Source: Actinomycetota bacterium
GTDB taxonomy: Bacteria > Actinomycetota > Actinomycetes > Nanopelagicales > Nanopelagicaceae
DNA: 14,224 nt
Assembly: GCA_947488645.1 (NCBI GenBank)
Contig: CANLAC010000016.1
Coordinates: 1-14,224 of the forward strand
Direction: 5' to 3'
How positions within the stretch are numbered: the stretch's first letter is position 1; each line of letters begins with the position of its first letter. The notes beneath the pieces were generated by a model. The model was given only the letters and a program-made list of their open reading frames with translations. It did not search any database and was not told the DNA's origin. The translations under genes and the position numbers were made by a program. Positions 14,064 to 14,224 of the stretch are shown piece by piece.

Positions 14064-14070
14064 TAGCCTA
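14064..14070. promoter_or_regulatory. Shared palindromic -10 heptamer, divergent nucleoside hydrolase/ribokinase promoter
   Basis: The 18 bases between ATG 14057 (minus) and ATG 14076 (plus) contain TAGCCTA, an exact palindrome around the C at 14067 that extends to an 11-base dyad (GCTAG-C-CTAGC, 14062-14072). On the plus strand TAGCCT ends six bases before the kinase ATG; on the minus strand TAGGCT ends seven bases before the hydrolase ATG. Both agree with leaderless -10 elements. The dyad could alternatively be a small operator. Layout is identical to that at 4139-4156. Confidence 0.5.
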
Positions 14071-14075
14071 GCGGT

Positions 14076-14224
14076 ATGCAATCTATTGGAGAACAGGCAG
14101 CGGTTATCGCAGTCGTGGGCAGCGCAATGATGGATTTAACTGCCTATGCCGATGTTCTGCCTGAACCAGGTCAAACCTTAGCCGGCCAACTCTTCACAAC
14201 AGGTTTTGGTGGCAAGGGTGCTAA
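14076..14224 (+). CDS. Ribokinase-type PfkB family sugar kinase, 5' part only
   Basis: Only the first 49 codons and two bases lie in the window; the gene continues past the right edge. After MQSIGEQAAVIA the sequence reads VVGSAMMDLTAYADVLPEPG and then GQLFTTGFGGKGA, the N-terminal PfkB signature (start strand, MDL substrate loop, and the GGKGAN motif that contacts the sugar) seen in ribokinases. Ribokinase converts ribose to ribose-5-phosphate with ATP. Pairing with a divergent nucleoside hydrolase that yields free ribose supports ribokinase over other PfkB kinases such as fructokinase or adenosine kinase, though the decisive downstream motifs are not visible. The start ATG 14076 follows a TAGCCT box by six bases. 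Confidence 0.8.
   Translation, partial: MQSIGEQAAVIAVVGSAMMDLTAYADVLPEPGQTLAGQLFTTGFGGKGA

Noticed and set aside
14058..14081. Eight-residue N-terminal extension of the nucleoside hydrolase from TTG 14081
   Set aside because: It would cross the divergent promoter and overlap the kinase start; the ATG at 14057 precedes the conserved DVDTGVDDA region at normal distance.
1..14224. CRISPR array, insertion sequence, prophage or defence system
   Set aside because: No regularly spaced repeats, transposase, integrase or defence-type proteins; all genes are metabolic and in a compact, vertically inherited-looking order.

Overview
The window looks like a densely packed chromosomal segment of a small-genome, moderately low-GC actinobacterium. 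The actinobacterial assignment rests on an acyl-CoA carboxylase epsilon subunit (a family known essentially from Actinobacteria) and on the order purE-purK / birA / pccB-accE-maf-accA, which resembles the Mycobacterium tuberculosis purE-purK...birA-accD5-accE5-maf...accA3 neighbourhood as I remember it. The modest GC content (mid-40s % by eye), near absence of intergenic DNA, overlapping genes and apparent leaderless starts fit freshwater acI Actinobacteria (Nanopelagicales such as Planktophila); that finer placement is inference.

Layout. (1) 63-1767, plus strand: UDP-glucose 6-dehydrogenase followed by a small CoA-binding (YccU-type) protein whose start is unclear. (2) 1764-4138, minus strand: birA-purK-purE read as one operon. 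(3) 4157-8230, plus strand: pccB-accE-maf-accA, a complete acyl-CoA carboxylase set with a Maf nucleotide pyrophosphatase inside. BirA, read divergently from the same 18-base intergenic region, would biotinylate Lys536 of AccA. (4) 8272-13118, plus strand: a PGM2-like phosphosugar mutase (probably a phosphopentomutase), deoC, a full-length aldehyde dehydrogenase and a truncated, non-catalytic aldehyde dehydrogenase. (5) 14057-13113, minus strand: a nucleoside hydrolase, divergent from the start of a ribokinase-type PfkB sugar kinase that runs off the right edge at 14224.

How it works together. Blocks 4 and 5 read as a nucleoside-sugar scavenging region: nucleoside hydrolase plus ribokinase release and phosphorylate ribose, while mutase, DeoC and the aldehyde dehydrogenase pair would take deoxyribose-1-phosphate through deoxyribose-5-phosphate to glyceraldehyde-3-phosphate and acetaldehyde, then acetate. 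The two ALDH genes together match the architecture of ALDH16 (catalytic ALDH plus a 'decapitated' ALDH-like domain) but are encoded separately.

Most striking signal. Both divergent gene pairs (birA/pccB and nucleoside hydrolase/ribokinase) are separated by exactly 18 bases. Each 18-base gap holds, at the same offset, a palindromic TAnnnTA heptamer that can be read as a -10 element on both strands, 6-7 bases from the start codon on each side. This suggests minimal bidirectional promoters making leaderless mRNAs both ways. Similar one-sided TAnnnT elements lie 6-7 bases before the first gene and before the mutase. No RNA genes, CRISPR arrays, insertion sequences or gene-free stretches over 300 bases were seen.
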